Source: Profundicola sp048268105
GTDB taxonomy: Bacteria > Bacteroidota > Bacteroidia > Flavobacteriales > Weeksellaceae
Direction of reading: 5' to 3'
Length of the DNA stretch: 64,000 bases
Assembly (NCBI GenBank): GCA_048268105.1
Contig: JBLWWH010000005.1
Location: 109,194 to 173,193 of the forward strand
In this document: piece after piece, positions 26,801 through 34,740 of the stretch
Layout: each line of letters opens with the position of its first letter
Numbering within the stretch: the first letter of the stretch is position 1
Program-made: the position numbers and the translations under genes
Notes under the pieces: model-generated
What the model saw: the letters and a program-made list of their open reading frames with translations, nothing else
Databases searched by the model: none
Told to the model about the DNA's origin: nothing

Positions 26801-28440
26801 TCAGAGAAGCTAGCAATCCCATCGAGTTTACCTTTTAACCATGTGTTTTTTGTATCTGTAACTCCAAAGCGTGTTAAGTTAAAATAATCAACATCCGATT
26901 TGAAATCTACTTTTAAATGTTTAGTGGAAAAATCAAAAATACCATCATAGTTCAATTTAGCATTAGGATCATTGATTGCTAAAATACCATCGAATTTTTC
27001 ATGATTCAGTATTCCGTTTACCGATATATTTTGATAGCGATCTCCCGCAATATCTAAATAGTTTAATTTTCCTTTAGCATTTATTCTTAAGCTCTCTAAA
27101 TCAAATCCTTTTCCATCAAAACGCAAATCTCCAGCTACTTTACCTAATTCTTCGGTGTCTGTTAGTTTCTTTAAATCAAATCCAGCAGTAATCACATTAC
27201 CTTTATAACTTGGTTGATTTCCTGCATAATCGTACATTTTTAGTTTCAACTGAGCATTTCCTAGTGCTGAAGTTAAATTTCCATTGGCATATAAATCTTT
27301 CTCGTCAATTTGCAGTGCTCCTTTATAGTTTACCACACCAAACCTACCTAAGAAATCTGTGAGGCTTGTAGCTAAATCATCTGGCAAAATTCTCTTTAAG
27401 TCTGCATAAGAAGTATTCGCTTCTATATAATTTGTATTAATTGCATAACTTCCATTCATCAACTCACCAACAGAAATATTGGTAGTTTTAATTTTGGTAA
27501 TCCCATTAGAAAGCGTAAAATTTTGAGCATTCAAATTATTTAAGGGTCCACGCAAATTTCCAGATAATTCGATGATCTCATCTTTGGTCCAATCGGGCAT
27601 AAAATAGCGCAAATCTTTATATCCTAGTTTGCTTTCATCCTTTAGCTGAATCTCCCAAAACACCTTATTACCAAAATCATCAAACTGTTCTATAGAATCA
27701 TATTTTAAATGAATATATCCATCTAATTGAGATGATTGTGTTTTGAAATCCAAATTATCTAAGTAAATCCCACGATCATCCATTCTAAAAATAGAGCTTA
27801 AGTTTTCAACCTGAAAATCCTCTCCATTCTTCTTGGCATCCATAGAGAACTGTTCGATATTGGCGCTATAGGTAGAACCAGTTACATTCACATCCGTTAT
27901 AACTGTATTGAAGTTTTCTGAATCCAACCAAACCTGTTCTTTAGGGTCTAGATTATAATTAATAATAGAAAGTTTAGAATCAATAATTTTAATATCTCCT
28001 CTAATTTTAAACTCCGAATCCTCCTGCGAATCTTCAATAACAAATTTATCTATAAATCGAATAAAATTAGAAATACTATCACCCTCATAGGTTTTCACTT
28101 GTATATGTGCATTCTCTAGGTCGAGCTTCTTAACTCTGATATCGCTAGAATTTCTATAGATTCTCCACAAACTAATATCAGCTGTAAGTTTTGGGATTTT
28201 TATAAAATCTAAATCTCTATGATCCTTAGCCTTAACATCATATAAATTAATGTCTCCCCAAAAGTCAATATCCACTCCACCAACTTCAATTGAGGTACCG
28301 AATTGCTCATTAAGAGAAGTTAAAACCCTTTCCGTAATATAGCTTTGGACACTTGGTGTCTGTATCGCTATAAAAACTCCGGCTAATAGCAAGACTATTA
28401 ACAGAATTAAAATATAAAATATGCGTAATATCGTTTTCAA
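23890..28440 (-). CDS. tamB: TamB-like translocation and assembly module protein
   Basis: A very large protein (1516 residues) of the TamB/DUF490 family, bridge-like proteins that span the periplasm and move lipids, or help insert proteins, to the outer membrane. One N-terminal transmembrane helix is present ('FYILILLIVLLLAGVFIAIQ', about 8-27). A long beta-taco region of repeating short strands follows, with many G-N-L and D-L-N turns, and then the conserved C-terminal domain (about 1080-1440) including 'LGLSTTQATIVDLVIAISGN' and 'LLVLGRFGTEELLAAG'. The tail after 1450 is charged and probably disordered. No tamA (Omp85) gene is adjacent. It is divergent from tsaD with a 48-base gap. Confidence 0.92.
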   Translation of the reverse strand: MKTILRIFYILILLIVLLLAGVFIAIQTPSVQSYITERVLTSLNEQFGTSIEVGGVDIDFWGDINLYDVKAKDHRDLDFIKIPKLTADISLWRIYRNSSDIRVKKLDLENAHIQVKTYEGDSISNFIRFIDKFVIEDSQEDSEFKIRGDIKIIDSKLSIINYNLDPKEQVWLDSENFNTVITDVNVTGSTYSANIEQFSMDAKKNGEDFQVENLSSIFRMDDRGIYLDNLDFKTQSSQLDGYIHLKYDSIEQFDDFGNKVFWEIQLKDESKLGYKDLRYFMPDWTKDEIIELSGNLRGPLNNLNAQNFTLSNGITKIKTTNISVGELMNGSYAINTNYIEANTSYADLKRILPDDLATSLTDFLGRFGVVNYKGALQIDEKDLYANGNLTSALGNAQLKLKMYDYAGNQPSYKGNVITAGFDLKKLTDTEELGKVAGDLRFDGKGFDLESLRINAKGKLNYLDIAGDRYQNISVNGILNHEKFDGILAINDPNAKLNYDGIFDFSTKHLKVDFKSDVDYFNLTRFGVTDTKNTWLKGKLDGIASFSELNDLNGDLHVNDLVFNSDTLQLNIPIADFHISTLEGNQRNVIVDVPGYLNADLNGEFLLDELLSIFQNGIGQFLVNYDQKKTTPNQSFEFNINVQDNIVSYFVPDLYVQPDTNITGRADNDAELFEIHMISPFLQYADYKADSVNLFVTTLDDRAFNLDAKSLLIQNYLIQDFKVNGNRKNDTIIANAHFWGGEQREGEFDLNFYQTFSEGTELKTGFSPSTISVDNKVWHINPENDKESNYAILDFDKNRFLINEILFQSDEQFLRINGDYISRDDFKVDVDLENVLLSKVIPPSLLGDFSIEGIANGKVDIIKTKNELKPVADLKIDSIAMNGYQIGNFVTNASYDIEQQIFNIEGSLDKDNVNTLYLTGEIDNKGEAPQLDLIADLDDFNINILSVFLDEVLSDWKGTLSGDVSLKGNATDPSLSGFITANDIGFKVVYLGTTYNMLGENDFILQKEPGTSGYLTLPDVEFVEKNSKTKGMVDGLLIFSDLSNWFMDLDFEADRLLVMNTTVADNELFYGRVYAGGNFSMYGPASDMELSGYDVDVLKGSTINLNTGATATVDSNRFIQFYSYDEQGNIVEPEEANQEISGFSIDLDANVDEGTTVNLVLDAQSNDKIQARGKASNFKLQMNRAGNLNIDGEYVISDGIYNYREALVIDKDFELEKGGYIRFDGDPFNATMDLRAKYSRYVNNIGEYLGLSTTQATIVDLVIAISGNLENTNIEFLVEAPDASSQIKSALQNKLSNNTDERMKQASFLLVLGRFGTEELLAAGNATGAATASAFELLGKQVGNLFSSIIPGFELNPTYLQASNRNSQSDRIQTQYNWALNERFKINGAVGTPLGTEYNEPVTMQVELDYDISKKADGGLVLRAFSRPSTLGIENFNVNSTFAQSYGAGVVYRRSFNSFRELFNRNREEEKSEVEKSKFRKSDKPEKEMPAQDSLKVDFPKDSVRTEKEMSFIKFGN

Positions 28441-28474
28441 AAAGTGGTATAGTCTTTTAGTTTAATATTCTTTT

Positions 28475-28482
28475 TACTTTTG
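28475..28482 (+). promoter_or_regulatory. Candidate -7 box (TACTTTTG) for tsaD
   Basis: An exact TAnnTTTG match ends seven bases before the tsaD ATG, so the transcript would start at or next to the start codon (leaderless). No TTG is seen at the -33 spacing. Confidence 0.55.
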
Positions 28483-28488
28483 CATCTA

Positions 28489-29502
28489 ATGAAATCACCG
28501 ATCATACTTGGAATCGAATCCTCTTGCGACGACACATCAGCCGCTGTAATTCAGGGTTCAACTATATTGTCTAATGTTATAGCGAGTCAAAAAGTACACC
28601 AAAAATATGGTGGAGTTGTGCCAGAATTGGCTTCGCGTGCACATCAGCAGAATATTGTACCAGTCATTCAAACAGCTATTTCGGAGGCTAAAATACGACA
28701 AAAAGACTTGGATGCAATAGCATATACTATTGGACCAGGATTATTAGGTTCTCTTTTGGTCGGAAGTAGTTTTGCTAAATCATTATCCATTGCTTTAGAT
28801 GTGCCTTTAATTGAGGTAAATCATATGCAAGCCCACATTTTTGCTCATTTTATTAAAGATGCAAATGATGAAGCTCCAGAGTTTCCTTTTTTGTGTTTGA
28901 CTGTAAGTGGTGGGCATACCCAAGTTGTTTTAGTTAAAAGTTATACCGAACTGGAAGTGATTGGCGAAACCAGAGATGATGCAGCTGGTGAAGCTTTCGA
29001 TAAAATTGGTAAAATTATGGGACTTAAATATCCAGCTGGACCAGAAATTGATCGTCTAGCTAAAGAAGGAAATCCAAATGCATTTAAATTTACTAAGCCT
29101 AAGGTAGATGGTTATGATTATAGCTTCAGTGGATTAAAAACTGGAGTTATGAACTTCATAAACCAACAACAGCAAAAGAATCCTAAGTTTATAGAAGAGA
29201 ACTTAAACGATTTATGTGCATCGATACAACACACAATTACAGATATGTGTATAGAAAAACTCTATGTGGCTGCAGAGGATTTAGGGATTAAAAGTTTAGC
29301 ACTGGCTGGAGGCGTTTCTGCAAATTCTGAATTGAGAGAAAAGCTTAAATTAAAGACTAAAGAAGGCTACAAAGTCTTTATACCAAAATTTGAATACACA
29401 ACTGACAACGCAGCTATGATTGCCATTGTGGGGAAAATTAAATATGAAAATAAACAATTTGGAGAAATAACATCCAAATCGCAAGCACGTTTTAAATTAT
29501 AA
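28489..29502 (+). CDS. tsaD: tRNA threonylcarbamoyladenosine transferase TsaD
   Basis: A 337-residue ASKHA-fold metalloenzyme that moves the threonylcarbamoyl group onto A37 of tRNA, working with TsaB (20099 in this window) and TsaE. The N-terminal 'GIESSCDDTSAAVI' and metal site 'NHMQAHIFAHF' (His112, His116) are diagnostic, as is 'LAGGVSANSELREKLK'. I chose the ATG at 28489; a TTG at 28480 overlaps the promoter box and adds three residues that do not fit. It is followed two bases later by rsmE on the same strand, so the two are co-transcribed. Confidence 0.95.
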   Translation: MKSPIILGIESSCDDTSAAVIQGSTILSNVIASQKVHQKYGGVVPELASRAHQQNIVPVIQTAISEAKIRQKDLDAIAYTIGPGLLGSLLVGSSFAKSLSIALDVPLIEVNHMQAHIFAHFIKDANDEAPEFPFLCLTVSGGHTQVVLVKSYTELEVIGETRDDAAGEAFDKIGKIMGLKYPAGPEIDRLAKEGNPNAFKFTKPKVDGYDYSFSGLKTGVMNFINQQQQKNPKFIEENLNDLCASIQHTITDMCIEKLYVAAEDLGIKSLALAGGVSANSELREKLKLKTKEGYKVFIPKFEYTTDNAAMIAIVGKIKYENKQFGEITSKSQARFKL

Positions 29503-29504
29503 AT

Positions 29505-30212
29505 ATGATTTTGTTTATCGGACATATAGAAAACAACAAAGCACTCCTATCTCCTACTGAATCTCACCATATGACTCGTGTGTTGAGGATGAAACAAGGC
29601 GACAATATTTATGTTACCAATGGTACTGGTGATTTGTTTAAAGGTGAAATTGAAAACTTAGAAAGTAAATCTGCTGTTATTGGAAATTTAGAATCAATTC
29701 CTAATATTCAAAAACGCGATTATAAAATTGAAATGGCAGTTGCGCCCACCAAACAAATCGATCGCATTGAATTTTTTTTAGAAAAAGCTATTGAAATTGG
29801 TTTAGATGCCTATTATCCGATTATAAGCTTCAATTCTGAGCGAAGAAAAATAAATCATGAAAGATTAAATAAAATTGGAATTGCCGCCATGAAACAATCT
29901 TTGAAAGCGGAACAACCTAAAATTGATGATTTAGTTAAGTTCAAAAACTTCTTAAAAACAAATAATGACACCCCTGGCCAGAAATTCATTGCACATTGTC
30001 ATAAAGACATGGCGCAAAAACCGATTAAGGATGTCATTACTTTAAAAAGTTCTTACCAATTTATGATTGGTCCCGAAGGAGATTTCTCTAAAGAAGAAGT
30101 GCAGTTAGCTATAGAACATGGCTACACTCCTATCTCACTTGGTGATCAGCGCATGCGAACAGAAACAGCTGCTTTGAGCTGTGTTATGCTCGCTCACTGG
30201 ATGCATCAATAA
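29505..30212 (+). CDS. rsmE: 16S rRNA (uracil(1498)-N(3))-methyltransferase RsmE
   Basis: A 235-residue SPOUT-class methyltransferase that methylates N3 of U1498 in the decoding centre of 16S rRNA. An N-terminal PUA-like domain ('HHMTRVLRMKQGDNIYVTNG') precedes the knotted SAM-binding part: 'KIEMAVAPTKQIDRIEFFLE', 'FMIGPEGDFSKEEVQLA' and 'LGDQRMRTETAALSC', the last two forming the trefoil knot. The length is normal. It lies two bases after tsaD, which implies translational coupling, and ends two bases before the convergent DUF493 gene, leaving no room for a terminator. Confidence 0.94.
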   Translation: MILFIGHIENNKALLSPTESHHMTRVLRMKQGDNIYVTNGTGDLFKGEIENLESKSAVIGNLESIPNIQKRDYKIEMAVAPTKQIDRIEFFLEKAIEIGLDAYYPIISFNSERRKINHERLNKIGIAAMKQSLKAEQPKIDDLVKFKNFLKTNNDTPGQKFIAHCHKDMAQKPIKDVITLKSSYQFMIGPEGDFSKEEVQLAIEHGYTPISLGDQRMRTETAALSCVMLAHWMHQ

Positions 30213-30214
30213 AT

Positions 30215-30535
30215 TTATAGCATAATTACGTTTTCTACTTGAGAAACCTCCTTGTAATAATGGATAACTTGATCTGAATCCAAAACATAAACTACGACCG
30301 TAATACTGGTATATTTACCATTTTTTGATTCTTTCATTTGAAATTGTGGACGTGTATGATCAAAAACACGTTGAATTTCAGCGATCTTTTTATTATCTGT
30401 AGGAATTATAAATTTGTAAGTATAGTTTGAAGGAAAGCTGGTTACATTATCCAATTCTCTTTTTAGGCTTGCGTAAAATTCTTCCGGTGATCTTTCAGAT
30501 GAATTTTCATTTGTATTTGTATCTTGATTTGACAT
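30215..30535 (-). CDS. DUF493 (YbeD-like) family protein
   Basis: A 106-residue small alpha/beta protein of the DUF493/YbeD family with ACT-like topology; no confirmed function. Diagnostic stretches are 'EEFYASLKRELDNVTSFPS', 'YTYKFIIPTDNKKIAEIQ' and 'SKNGKYTSITVVVYV'. I chose the ATG at 30535 ('MSNQDTNT'); an in-frame ATG at 30556 adds seven residues and cannot be excluded. It is divergent from recQ with about 90 bases between, and convergent with rsmE. Confidence 0.85.
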   Translation of the reverse strand: MSNQDTNTNENSSERSPEEFYASLKRELDNVTSFPSNYTYKFIIPTDNKKIAEIQRVFDHTRPQFQMKESKNGKYTSITVVVYVLDSDQVIHYYKEVSQVENVIML

Positions 30536-30614
30536 AATCTTTATTTCGGAATTCATTTACCAATTTAATGCCAAGTTAAACATCATATTAATGGCTTTGT
30601 AAAGGTATATACTG

Positions 30615-30622
30615 TATTTTTG
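30615..30622 (+). promoter_or_regulatory. Candidate -7 box (TATTTTTG) for recQ
   Basis: An exact TAnnTTTG match ends five bases before the recQ ATG at 30628. A TTTG at 30596-30599 is a possible -33 element, but the spacer is only 15 bases. The predicted transcript would be leaderless. Confidence 0.5.
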
Positions 30623-30627
30623 TTTTA

Positions 30628-32499
30628 ATGGCGACTCAAGCACAAGAAATATTAAAAAAATATTGGGGCTACGATAATTTTATTTCGCCCCAGGATTTGA
30701 TTATACAAAGTGTATTGGAAGGGCATGATACCTTTGCGCTATTGCCTACTGGTGGAGGAAAATCGATTACTTTTCAAGTTCCTATTTTATTGCAGGAAGG
30801 TCTTTGCTTGGTAGTTTCTCCTTTGATTGCTTTAATGAAAGATCAGATTAAAAACTTAAAGTCAAAGGGCATTAAAGCAGAATTAATCTCTTCTGAAATC
30901 ACCAAAACTGACATTGAAATTATTTTAGACAACTGCCGTTTTGGCGGTGTTAAGTTATTATATGTTTCCCCAGAGAGGATTCAATCCCAAAGATTCCAGG
31001 ATGTACTTAAAACATTAAAAATATCTTACGTTGCCATTGATGAAGCGCATTGTATCTCTGAATGGGGACATGATTTTAGGCCGTCTTATTTAGCCTTAAA
31101 AACAATTAAAGAATTATTGCCTGGTAAACCAATTTTAGCGCTTACAGCAACCGCAACGCCTTATATTGAGAATGAGATTATTTATGAATTAAACCTAGAG
31201 AATCCGAATACCTATCGTAGATCATTATATCGCGAAAACCTAGCCTATCGCATCCATGAGTCAGAAGATAAATATCAAGATTTAGTCTATTTACTACATC
31301 AATTTCCTGGTGCATCTATTGTGTTTTGCCGTACTAGAAAAGACACATTTGATTTGGCGAGCTTTCTTAAAAAAGAAGGTTTCGATGCCGACTTTTACCA
31401 TGCTCGTTTAACCACAGAAGACAAAAACCGAAAACAACGTGAGTTTATAGAATCCTCTTCTAAGGTTCTGGTCAGCACCAATGCATTTGGAATGGGAATC
31501 GATAAGCCTAATGTGCGCAATGTGTTTCATCTTGATGCTCCAGATGGTATTGAGTCATATATACAAGAGGTCGGACGTGGCGGACGAGATGGCGAGAAAG
31601 CACAAGGTATACTCTTGGTGGGCCAAGAAGATAAAAAAAATGCATTTAAAGCTTTTAGATCTGGTCTACCAAAAAAGAATGAGTTCTTGTTAATCATTAA
31701 TAAACTTTATAATTATTTTCAAGTTGCTCATCATGAGTTTGTGCAAGGACAAAAACCATTCTCTGAAAGAAAGTTTATAGAAAGATTTGATTTGCCTAAG
31801 CAAAAAACCAAGAAGGTTTTACAATTTTTGGTTCAGCAGCAGATGATTGACATTAAAAGATCTCAACAACAAAGTTTAATTAAGATTTTAATAAAAAATG
31901 TAGAGATAAAAGATGAAGAAAAACCTTCAGAGCGAATTTTAAGCTATTTAGCTCGAAACTTTGGTGGTATATTTTTAGAACCACTCCCCATCGATGAATA
32001 TAAAATTGCCCAGCGATTAAAGTTTTCGAGCGGTTTCGTGAAGAAAACATTGAAAGAGTTGCATGATGCCAACAAAATATTCTATCGTGATGCCGCTATT
32101 GTTAAGCTTTCTTTTTTGGAGCCTAGAGATGATAATTTTATTAAAATAAATCTATATAAAAAGTTTGAAAATCTTCAACGACTAAAATGGCAAAGACTTC
32201 AAGCTATGTATTATTTTATAGAAGATGAAGCGATATGCAAAAGTCAGTTGGTTCTTCGTTATTTTGGTGAAAAGAAAACGCCTAAATGCGGCATCTGCAA
32301 TATTTGCGCACCCATTGCCTCCGATCTAAAAATAAGTGATTCAGATATTCTTGACTTTTTAAGTTCAGGGAATAAAACATCTGCTCAGATGTATAAAAGA
32401 TTTGCTTATGCTGATAAAAATATATTATTAAACCAACTTCAAAACTTGTTGGACGAAGAAAAGATAAAATTTAAAATTCCAGATATATATTCCATATGA
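30628..32499 (+). CDS. recQ: RecQ family ATP-dependent DNA helicase
   Basis: A 623-residue superfamily 2 3'-5' DNA helicase for recombination and fork repair. Walker A is 'TGGGKS' at 41-46, motif II is DEAH at 138-141 followed by 'CISEWGHDFRPSYLAL', the aromatic-rich RecQ loop. Motif V/VI are 'AFGMGIDKPNVRNV' and 'YIQEVGRGGRDG'. A C-terminal zinc site is suggested by the Cys residues in 'CKSQLVLRYFGEKKTPKCGI' and 'CNIC'. No HRDC domain is obvious; the last 70 residues look like a short winged helix. Its stop overlaps the fmt start by four bases (ATGA), giving coupled translation. Confidence 0.93.
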   Translation: MATQAQEILKKYWGYDNFISPQDLIIQSVLEGHDTFALLPTGGGKSITFQVPILLQEGLCLVVSPLIALMKDQIKNLKSKGIKAELISSEITKTDIEIILDNCRFGGVKLLYVSPERIQSQRFQDVLKTLKISYVAIDEAHCISEWGHDFRPSYLALKTIKELLPGKPILALTATATPYIENEIIYELNLENPNTYRRSLYRENLAYRIHESEDKYQDLVYLLHQFPGASIVFCRTRKDTFDLASFLKKEGFDADFYHARLTTEDKNRKQREFIESSSKVLVSTNAFGMGIDKPNVRNVFHLDAPDGIESYIQEVGRGGRDGEKAQGILLVGQEDKKNAFKAFRSGLPKKNEFLLIINKLYNYFQVAHHEFVQGQKPFSERKFIERFDLPKQKTKKVLQFLVQQQMIDIKRSQQQSLIKILIKNVEIKDEEKPSERILSYLARNFGGIFLEPLPIDEYKIAQRLKFSSGFVKKTLKELHDANKIFYRDAAIVKLSFLEPRDDNFIKINLYKKFENLQRLKWQRLQAMYYFIEDEAICKSQLVLRYFGEKKTPKCGICNICAPIASDLKISDSDILDFLSSGNKTSAQMYKRFAYADKNILLNQLQNLLDEEKIKFKIPDIYSI

Positions 32500-33452
32500 A
32501 ATCAAATTTACGCATACTGTTCATGGGAACGCCCGATTTTGCAGTACATATATTAGATAGTATTGTCAAAAATGAATTTAAAATAGTGGGTGTTGTTACC
32601 GTTCCAGACAAACCTGCCGGACGCGGACAAAGAATTCATGAATCAGCGGTTGCTAAATATGCCAAAAAACATGATTTAAATTTACTTCAACCGCCAAAAT
32701 TAAAAGCCAATTCCTTTTTGCAGACCTTAGAAGATTTAAAGGTAGACATTGCTGTTGTTGTTGCTTTCAGAGTGCTACCCAAGGAAGTTTGGAAACTCCC
32801 AAGATTAGGGACTTTTAATTTACATGCTTCATTGCTTCCAAAATATCGTGGTGCTGCTCCGATTAATTGGGCTATCATTAATGGAGAAACTCAATCGGGT
32901 GTTACAACTTTCTTAATCGATGAGAAAATCGATACTGGAAACATCTTATTACAAGAAAAAGTAGATATTCTACCTACCGATAATGCAGGTAATTTACATG
33001 ATAATCTAATGCACACAGGAGCTGACTTGGTTATTAGAACCATTAAAGGTTTAGGTGATGAAAGTTTGAAGGCAGTTCCTCAGAAAGAATCTTCAAGTCT
33101 TAAACCTGCCCCAAAGATTTTTAAAGGAGATTGTAGAATTGATTGGACGAAATCTATAGAAGATATTCAGAATTTAATTCGAGGGATGAGTCCTTACCCA
33201 GCATCTTGGACCATAATTTCTACTCAAGGAGATGAGAAAATGCTTAAAATTTATAGTTCTAACATAGAAAAAATCGAACATGATCGAGCGCCTAAATCGG
33301 TGTTTAAAGAACAAAACAAATTAGGCGTTGCACATCAAGATGGAATTATATGGTTAGAGGAAGTTCAATTAGAAGGAAAAAGAAGAATGAAATCACTCGA
33401 TTTCATGAATGGCTATCCATTAGATGAAAGCTCCCAAGTAGTGGATGAATAG
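32496..33452 (+). CDS. fmt: Methionyl-tRNA formyltransferase
   Basis: A 318-residue enzyme that formylates Met-tRNA-fMet with 10-formyl-THF before initiation. The N-terminal Rossmann-like domain starts 'ILFMGTPDFAVHIL'. The catalytic triad is at Asn108 and His110 ('FNLHASLLPKYRGAAPINWA') and Asp146 ('DEKIDTGNI'). The C-terminal OB domain starts near 205 with 'GDCRIDWTKSIEDIQNLIRG'. The length is typical. It overlaps recQ by four bases. Def is not adjacent, unlike in many other bacteria. Confidence 0.95.
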   Translation: MKSNLRILFMGTPDFAVHILDSIVKNEFKIVGVVTVPDKPAGRGQRIHESAVAKYAKKHDLNLLQPPKLKANSFLQTLEDLKVDIAVVVAFRVLPKEVWKLPRLGTFNLHASLLPKYRGAAPINWAIINGETQSGVTTFLIDEKIDTGNILLQEKVDILPTDNAGNLHDNLMHTGADLVIRTIKGLGDESLKAVPQKESSSLKPAPKIFKGDCRIDWTKSIEDIQNLIRGMSPYPASWTIISTQGDEKMLKIYSSNIEKIEHDRAPKSVFKEQNKLGVAHQDGIIWLEEVQLEGKRRMKSLDFMNGYPLDESSQVVDE

Positions 33453-33545
33453 GTGGTTTGAACGAAAGAATGCATGATTCAGACGGTTTTATTAACAAAA
33501 TCGCCTATTTATCAACATTACAGGCGAAAAAAAGTGGCTATTTTC

Positions 33546-33575
33546 TTGTATATATTCTGTGAAATACTATATTTG
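33546..33575 (+). promoter_or_regulatory. Promoter of the HU gene
   Basis: TTG at 33546-33548, a 19-base spacer and TATATTTG at 33568-33575 match the Bacteroidota TTG-N19/21-TAnnTTTG consensus exactly. The predicted leader is about 29 bases. Confidence 0.8.
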
Positions 33576-33610
33576 TCATACAATCAATAATTTAAACGAA
33601 AATATTTATT

Positions 33611-33895
33611 ATGAACAAATCAGATTTAATCGATGCAATGGCAGCTGATGCTGGAATTACTAAAGTACAAGCTAAAGCAGCTTTAGATTCTTTCACGGAT
33701 AATATTACTAAAACTTTAGCTAAAAAAGATGGTAGAGTTTCTTTAGTTGGATTCGGTTCTTTCTCAACCTCTAAAAGAAGTGCACGTGATGGTATCAACC
33801 CTCAAACGAAAGAGAAAATTAAAATTGCAGCTAAAACTGTTGCTAAATTTAAGCCAGGTTCTGAGCTTTCAAAAGCAGTTAACGGAGGTAAGTAA
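33611..33895 (+). CDS. HU family DNA-binding protein
   Basis: A 94-residue nucleoid protein. It begins 'MNKSDLIDAMAADAGITKVQ' and has the DNA-wrapping arm region 'RVSLVGFGSFSTSKRSARDG' then 'NPQTKEKIKIAAKTVAKFK', as in HU/IHF. The Pro in 'INPQT' intercalates at DNA kinks in homologues. The length matches HU (about 90). It has an exact-consensus promoter and a strong terminator, which suggests a highly expressed stand-alone gene. Confidence 0.95.
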   Translation: MNKSDLIDAMAADAGITKVQAKAALDSFTDNITKTLAKKDGRVSLVGFGSFSTSKRSARDGINPQTKEKIKIAAKTVAKFKPGSELSKAVNGGK

Positions 33896-33917
33896 TACCT
33901 TTACAACTCTAAAATTC

Positions 33918-33944
33918 AACCGAATCTAAAGATTCGGTTTTTTT
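33918..33944 (+). terminator. Intrinsic terminator after the HU gene
   Basis: The perfect stem AACCGAATC/GATTCGGTT has a TAAA loop and is followed by a T-run. Confidence 0.93.
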
Positions 33945-34044
33945 ATTCCCTTTTTTAAGCTTTTCTAAAAATGATGGCTTTAAACTTTCCACAACCATCA
34001 TATTACACACTAATAATCAATTACTTAAATCATTATTGACTGCT

Positions 34045-34121
34045 TATTACATATTATTGTAATATTATATATTATTACATAAAAACGTAATAAAGCTTGT
34101 ATATTACTTAAAAGTGTAATA
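34045..34121 (+). promoter_or_regulatory. Three palindromic operator-like boxes before the SatD-like gene
   Basis: Three copies of TATTAC-N8-GTAATA lie at 34045-34064, 34073-34092 and 34102-34121. The half-sites are identical in all three, while the 8-base centres differ. Starts are 28 and 29 bases apart, and the last box ends 22 bases before the ATG at 34144. Each is a 20-base dyad, the form expected for a homodimeric HTH protein, and the downstream gene encodes a protein with a C-terminal HTH. Autoregulation is inferred. Confidence 0.7.
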
Positions 34122-34143
34122 TATTTATCTTAAATTAAATCAA

Positions 34144-34740
34144 ATGATTGCAGTCATTACCGCCGATATCATTAACTCTACACAGAATCAAGACTGGCAA
34201 AAAGCCATTGAGCCCAATTTAGGTCAATTCGGTGCAAGTCCTAAAGATTGGAGCATCTATCGTGGAGATAGTATTCAGCTACGTATAGAGAACCCATCAA
34301 ATGCACTACTAATTGCTACAAGATTAAAGGCAAGTACTCGCCAATTAAGTAAATTAGATATAAGAATTGCTATCGGTATCGGCGAAGAAACCCTGAAAAC
34401 TGCAAGCGTAACCCAAAACATGGGATCGGCTTATATCTATTCTGGAAGATTACTAGAAGATTTACCACAAAATTTAGCCATCAAAACAGCATGGGAAGAA
34501 TTAGATTTAGGCTTAAATGCTGGATTTAATTTATACAATACTCTTTGCGAGCAATGGACAACTGGAATGTCTCAATATATACATACCAAATTATTGTATC
34601 CTAACGCAAGCCAAGAAGAATTATCAAAAAAATTAAATACCACACAATCTAATGTAAGCCGCGTATTGAGCCGTGCAAATTATCATGCTCTACAACAATA
34701 TTTAAATTATTACCATGAACTTATAAACTCCAAATTATGA
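34144..34740 (+). CDS. SatD family protein: cyclase-like N-terminal domain plus C-terminal HTH
   Basis: A 198-residue protein I assign to the SatD family by overall pattern. The N-terminal 130 residues resemble class III nucleotide cyclases or similar palm folds: 'AVITADIINSTQ' (Asp8), 'YRGDSIQLRIENP' (Asp42) and 'DIRIAIGIGEE', positions where cyclases keep metal Asp residues. That likeness is my inference. Residues about 156-182 ('SQEELSKKLNTTQSNVSRVL') form a helix-turn-helix. So a sensing or enzymatic domain seems joined to a DNA-binding domain. Three palindromes precede it. Its stop overlaps the DUF3307 gene start (ATGA at 34737-34740). Biological role unknown. Confidence 0.75.
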   Translation: MIAVITADIINSTQNQDWQKAIEPNLGQFGASPKDWSIYRGDSIQLRIENPSNALLIATRLKASTRQLSKLDIRIAIGIGEETLKTASVTQNMGSAYIYSGRLLEDLPQNLAIKTAWEELDLGLNAGFNLYNTLCEQWTTGMSQYIHTKLLYPNASQEELSKKLNTTQSNVSRVLSRANYHALQQYLNYYHELINSKL

